The position numbers were made by a program, and so were the translations under genes. A DNA stretch of 64,000 nucleotides from Metallyticus violacea. Taxonomy: Eukaryota; Arthropoda; Insecta; Mantodea; Metallyticidae. The notes below the pieces were generated by a model, which was given only the letters and a program-made list of their open reading frames with translations, was not told the DNA's origin and searched no databases. Position 1 is the stretch's first letter; each line of letters starts with the position of its first letter. Below, piece after piece: positions 59,731 through 64,000 of the stretch. The stretch is from contig CM060843.1 in NCBI GenBank assembly GCA_030762175.1, positions 119,218,869 through 119,282,868 of the forward strand. The letters are read 5' to 3'.

Positions 59731-61315
59731 CCGTATATGACTAACATATTGGTCCTGGGATGCTGTGAATGCTTACATAGAGCTTATATTTTTTGAAGAC
59801 AACCACTATTAACACAATTTATGCAGAAAATAGTAATTTGTTATTATCTTTAAGAGATAAAAATATAATCTCACTTTCTATGCTAATGGTATTAATCAGG
59901 ATGTTTTCTCTTGATAAAGTGATTGTTTAACCGATCACCTCTCTCTGCTCATTCACTATGATCTTAGTTCACAGAACTGAAGTACAAACATTACCAGTTA
60001 GGGTATCGGAATAGCCCGCATACATTGAAAGAACTGAAAAAAAAATTTCTGACTTAAATGTTAACATTTTCGTCTATGTTCTGAACTTCCCACTTACGTT
60101 TATTTCGAAAGCGATTTTTGTGACCGTTCTAGATTTGCACCAGTTTCTCCCAGCTTTTGTGTATATTGTAATGAACCGCAGATGCACTTGTGAACAATAT
60201 CGTAAAATCCTGCACTTGATTTGGATAAACTCATTATCTACCTAACTAGTTAATTCGTAATTAAAATAATGTTTACACACCAAAAGCGTTACTGTAGAGT
60301 CTAGAGCAAAGGCGCCAACTTACTCGATTTTGTGTAGGAGCAAACAGACTTGTAGCGAATGCCGTTCAGATGGGATAGTTCGTCTCTTGCATGTAGCTTT
60401 CAAAGCGTTATGTCGGCTATAGAAAGTAATCCGAAACGTAGGAAGAGGGGTTATTTACAGAAAGTGCGGCAATGTTTAGTGCACGCAATACGGAAAGCTA
60501 CTTATATAGGTGAATATGACAGTTACCAAGGAGAGGTTTGTACTGTTAATAGACAATTCAAGAAAATGTAAGAAACAATGTTTATGGAGTGTATGACCCA
60601 AACAGCTGATGATCTGTGCCTCTAACTTCAGTTTGTCATCTTCGAATAGTAATTAAATAAAAATGCTTTCCAAACCAATGATATTCTTCATCTTAAAATT
60701 TGATTTGTACATTTCAAACGTAAGTTTATCATGCCGCTTGAATAATACTAACTAGCAATCCAGTGTAAGTTCATGTACAAAGATCACAGACTGAAGCCAG
60801 CCAGCCTGTTACGGAAGATTACAGCGGCCATTGACATATCTCTAGATATGCTGCGCGCCTCATGTCGCATCCGCAATGGGAGACGAAACTTCCACGCATG
60901 TAAGCGCAATTCACAAGGAATAAACCTCAATGCTTTATATAGAACGTTTTACTATTTCAAACGGATCTTCCTGCATTTGTTTTCTGGAAAGATATAAAAA
61001 GTAATAGAGAGATATTTGGACATTTTTCTCCTCTTCTTTAAGCTCTATTATCAGTTTTATTTATGGAACTGAATTTCCACTCTTTATATACTTTCTTTTC
61101 TTTTATATTCTTTTAATTAACAAATTTAATCTGCAATAAAAGATAATCCCCTAAGGGCGAAGGATCGTCAAAACACTTCTACACTGAAGGGGTTAATTAT
61201 AAAAAAATATAGTTGTATACATGTCATTAATTATTGTTTTGCATATTTAGCTTTAAAAATGGGTTTATAAGGACTATAAGGGAATAGCAGTATAAGCAAG
61301 CAAAGATGAAAGCAT
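59731..61315. other. Unassigned sequence, CpG-richer at 60290-60480
   Basis: Open frames at 60359-60571 and 60773-60997 are basic peptides in slightly GC-richer DNA. The second loosely resembles a transposase C-terminus, but too weakly to call. Confidence 0.35.
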
Positions 61316-61316
61316 C

Positions 61317-61357
<41 letters not shown>
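61316..61357. repeat. (GAT)n microsatellite
   Basis: Fourteen GAT/ATG units. Confidence 0.95.
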
Positions 61358-61360
<3 letters not shown>

Positions 61361-62180
61361 TATGAGCATGTTGACTTAAAGTAAACTTGAGTTAAGTTAC
61401 TACTGAGAAGTGACGCGGTTGGCTATATTGTACGCATATACAATTATCTCGTTGTTCAGAGCCTCCTCTCTCCTTCTGTTCTTGTGGCGATTCTGTGGTT
61501 CAACAATCACAAACTGTGGTTCGAACGTATCTGCCGTACGTGGATAAAGCAAGATGGCAGATTTTCTCAAAATGCTCTTTCTCCTTCACACTAATAAGTA
61601 GCAATTACTTCAATTAAAAATATTAACAAAGGAAAATAGACATAATTATTTCATTACCTTTTGCACATTTATGTTACAAATGTTATTCTCTTCTTCACAA
61701 ACACTTTGGCTAACTTTTAAGACATATCTCTGCATGATTTGCAGTTTAACTTGTAACCTTTCTCTCTTCCATTCATCTTCCAGAATCAAAGATCATATAT
61801 TCCCAGAACTAAGAAAAATAAACATGAAATGGGATTATAATTTGTAAATCGTTTTACATTTTCAAGCGTCAGCAACATAATATATGCAATTAAATTACCT
61901 GAAAATTATTTTATTTATTTATTTGCTAAGAATTCCTTATGCACATATAACACACCCCGTAACATGGAGAGGCTCATGAAGGTACACTTGACTTGACTTG
62001 GTCCCCGTGGTTCCATTCTGAAACGTACGCGTCTCCTATTTTTAGAATTTTCTATTACTAAGGGGATTTTAGCTTATTTTCTTCTAGAGGGCAGAAAAAC
62101 AGGTAGTAAGCTCATCGTCATATGGCAGAACTAATATATTACTTGGATGTGAAGTGATCAATAATTTTGTTCAGGGATTT
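61358..62180. other. AT-rich stretch without recognised gene
   Basis: Nothing recognised. Confidence 0.4.
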
Positions 62181-62240
62181 TTTTTTTCCAGGCATTGAGT
62201 TTTTTAACTTGCCGTAAATCTACGTTAGGTTTAGAGGAAA
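62181..62240 (-). mobile_element. Possible SINE-B-related fragment
   Basis: After a poly-T run, CAGGCATTGAG...CTTGCCGTAAATCTACG resembles the SINE-B body segment CAGGCTTGAG...CCGTGCCGTAAATGTACG. The rest of the family is not recognisable. It is either a very old copy or a relative sharing this central segment. Confidence 0.3.
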
Positions 62241-63285
62241 ACACTCTATTCCTAGGCCGCCGAGGCAGACAGTGCAGTTATGTTACTGTAACTCAATAAC
62301 CAAGATTCTACACCCGTTAATGCCGGTGAAACCTTGAAAGTAAAATTTCCAGACCGTGCCCAAAGAAAGGGGGTTTACAATTCCAGTGTAGTGTTATTTA
62401 TTAAACAATAATAACCATAATAATTACTATAAATATTCAAAGTTACAACAAAAATCAGCATTATGCCTTATAAAGCACACAAAATATGTGATATTTCGAA
62501 AAGCAATGATGTAAGCGACAACTATACCATCTTCTGCTTTTTCTTTCAGCACGTTACTTGAACCTCAACTTATCATTACAAGTACCACTGACTTTTACAT
62601 CTTCCAAGAGGGCAAAACTTTATTTACCTGCATTATATGTTGGTTCTTACAAATTTCTACTTAAACGACAAAGCATCATGAAAATAGCAATGGCGTAAGC
62701 GCCGCTCTTCCCTTTAAATTCGCAGCTCTATAAGAGTGCAAAGTTTTTTCATACTTCACTTGCATGATGATTAAAATAATGAAGTAACTACTACATAATT
62801 CCATATAAAGTTAAATAAATAATTCTCTTCCTTTAATCTTCCCTACAGATAAGTATGATGAAAGTTTATGTGTTCACAGCTGTACACTCTAATGAAATGA
62901 TAGTATTTATTAATTTGGGTTATTCAGTTGACAGGCAAGCGCTCAACATTTATATAATTCAATATATTTTATCTGATAGTACTGCATTATGATCTATGGA
63001 ACGACTACAAAAATAAATAAAAGATATTGCCTCATCTCGTGAAATTTTTGATCATGCTACCAAGCGCTTTATAAATAAATCGCAGTGGACAGCTAAGTAA
63101 TTTAAAAGACGCGAAATCTGGGAGAAAAATATGTACATTAATAATCCAAAATTATATGGGCCTCGTGTAGGTGTGGATCTTTCAATGAAATACGATGGAA
63201 TAAAATTGAAATTATATTTAATGAATTTGAAAGCCTTATCTAAATAACTCAATAACAAGAAGAATACGCTAAAGGGCAGGCAGGT
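62241..63285. other. AT-rich stretch without recognised gene
   Basis: Nothing recognised. Confidence 0.4.
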
Positions 63286-63372
63286 AGCAACAGCAGTAGT
63301 GGTGGCGGCGGTGGCGGCGGCAGCGGCAGCAGCAGCAGTAGTGGTGGCGGCGGCAGCGGCAGCAGCAGCAGC
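63286..63372. repeat. GC-rich trinucleotide block (GGC/AGC/AGT)n
   Basis: Mixed GGC, GGT, AGC and AGT triplets contain an internal near-duplication: the CAGCAGTAGTGGTGGCGGCGG pattern starts near 63292 and again near 63330. The open minus-strand frame (63052-63390) is poly-Ala/Thr simple repeat joined to AT-rich sequence and is not called a gene. Confidence 0.85.
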
Positions 63373-64000
63373 ACTATTTAATATATTCAATAAGCTTATT
63401 TATAATGACGTGTACAACTCCCAGAGTAAGCTACTAAAATAACAAGTTAAATTTAAAAGCATTCTACTGGAAACATGAGTTTGGTGCTTATGTCATTGCT
63501 ATTCTAAACACATAATATTAAATAATTTTATTCCATTAATTTGATTAAGATTTAATGCAACATAAAATAAACCACTCTTAAACAACAGATAAAGAGTTGA
63601 ATTTGATAACATGACAAATGTTATTTATTGGTTTACAAATCTAAGCTCCTTACTCTTTAAAAGCATACAAAATGCCACTTTAGGCCAATTTAGCATCATG
63701 CATTTTCATACATTACAATAAAACTTTAAGATGCCCTATGCCTGAGCTTACCATCTGCAGAAGCCTCCGGACCTAAAACTTTTGAAGAGAAAACCGAAAA
63801 AATTGTAATCCACACTGTCCAGGAGAAGACTTTCAGTGTAGAAGTAATGCCAGTTTACCTACTTGTAAAAAAAAAAAAAAAAAAAAAAAATACCTTTTAG
63901 AATAATAGAATAGGCGAGAAACCTATTAATTGGCGATCCATCCTGACATGGGCAGGTGAACAGGATAACCAAGTGGAGAGGAGAAGGTATGAGGAAGGAA
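63373..64000. other. AT-rich stretch without recognised gene; poly-A at 63867-63890
   Basis: Nothing is recognised apart from a run of about 24 A. The last 70 bases are somewhat richer in G+C and purines. Confidence 0.4.

Noticed and set aside
60773..60997. Possible transposase C-terminus (block ISLDMLRASCRIRNGRR)
   Set aside because: Only a loose pattern match, no preceding catalytic blocks between it and the N-terminal relic at 59238-59730; could be chance.
63052..63390. 112-codon minus-strand open frame starting with poly-Ala/Thr
   Set aside because: The start is simple repeat and the remainder is AT-rich sequence without motif.

Overview
This 64 kb window is AT-rich (roughly one third G+C by eye) animal nuclear DNA with no long intact host gene. 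Several things point to an arthropod, probably an insect with a large repeat-rich genome. There are two families of tRNA-headed SINEs with clean target-site duplications. There is a Penelope-like retroelement with a GIY-YIG endonuclease. There are many decayed DDE transposases of mariner and hAT type, and a relic of a multi-copy protein family that I know from arthropod gene sets. I cannot name the species; a cockroach, termite or similar polyneopteran is only a guess.

Layout. 0-7 kb: microsatellites, a fold-back hairpin (1528-1606), a faint LINE reverse-transcriptase relic, one SINE-A and a decayed DDE transposase core (5690-6075). 7.7-12 kb: two copies of an LTR-like element on the minus strand, each with repeated primer-binding-site-like units next to its U5 end; the second copy carries a SINE-B. 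12-24 kb: mostly featureless AT-rich DNA with one SINE-A, one copy of a ~600 bp LTR-like repeat, a CpG-dense patch (19440-19690), a credible 3'-terminal coding exon of a minus-strand gene (21008-21209), a hammerhead-ribozyme-like motif (23462-23529) and a SINE-B. 24-34 kb: a diverged dispersed repeat pair, a SINE-A, and the Penelope-like element (30414-33240). That element is broken by an 8 bp tandem duplication and has a SINE-A inserted just before its stop codon. 34-46 kb: sparse DNA with mariner-type relics, one SINE of each family and one degenerate SINE. 46-56.5 kb: two plus-strand copies of the same LTR-like element, flanking a relic of the arthropod multi-copy protein family, a hAT/ZBED-type transposon relic, a candidate small internal exon (52823-52910), two SINE-B copies and a strong 24 bp hairpin. 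56-64 kb: another DDE transposase N-terminal relic (59238-59730), microsatellites and otherwise featureless DNA.

Overall this looks like intronic or intergenic DNA of one or more large genes, filled by successive waves of transposons. Nesting gives a partial order: the LTR-like elements and the Penelope-like element were in place before the SINE copies that interrupt them. Exon and promoter calls rest on splice and TATA motifs only and need transcript evidence.
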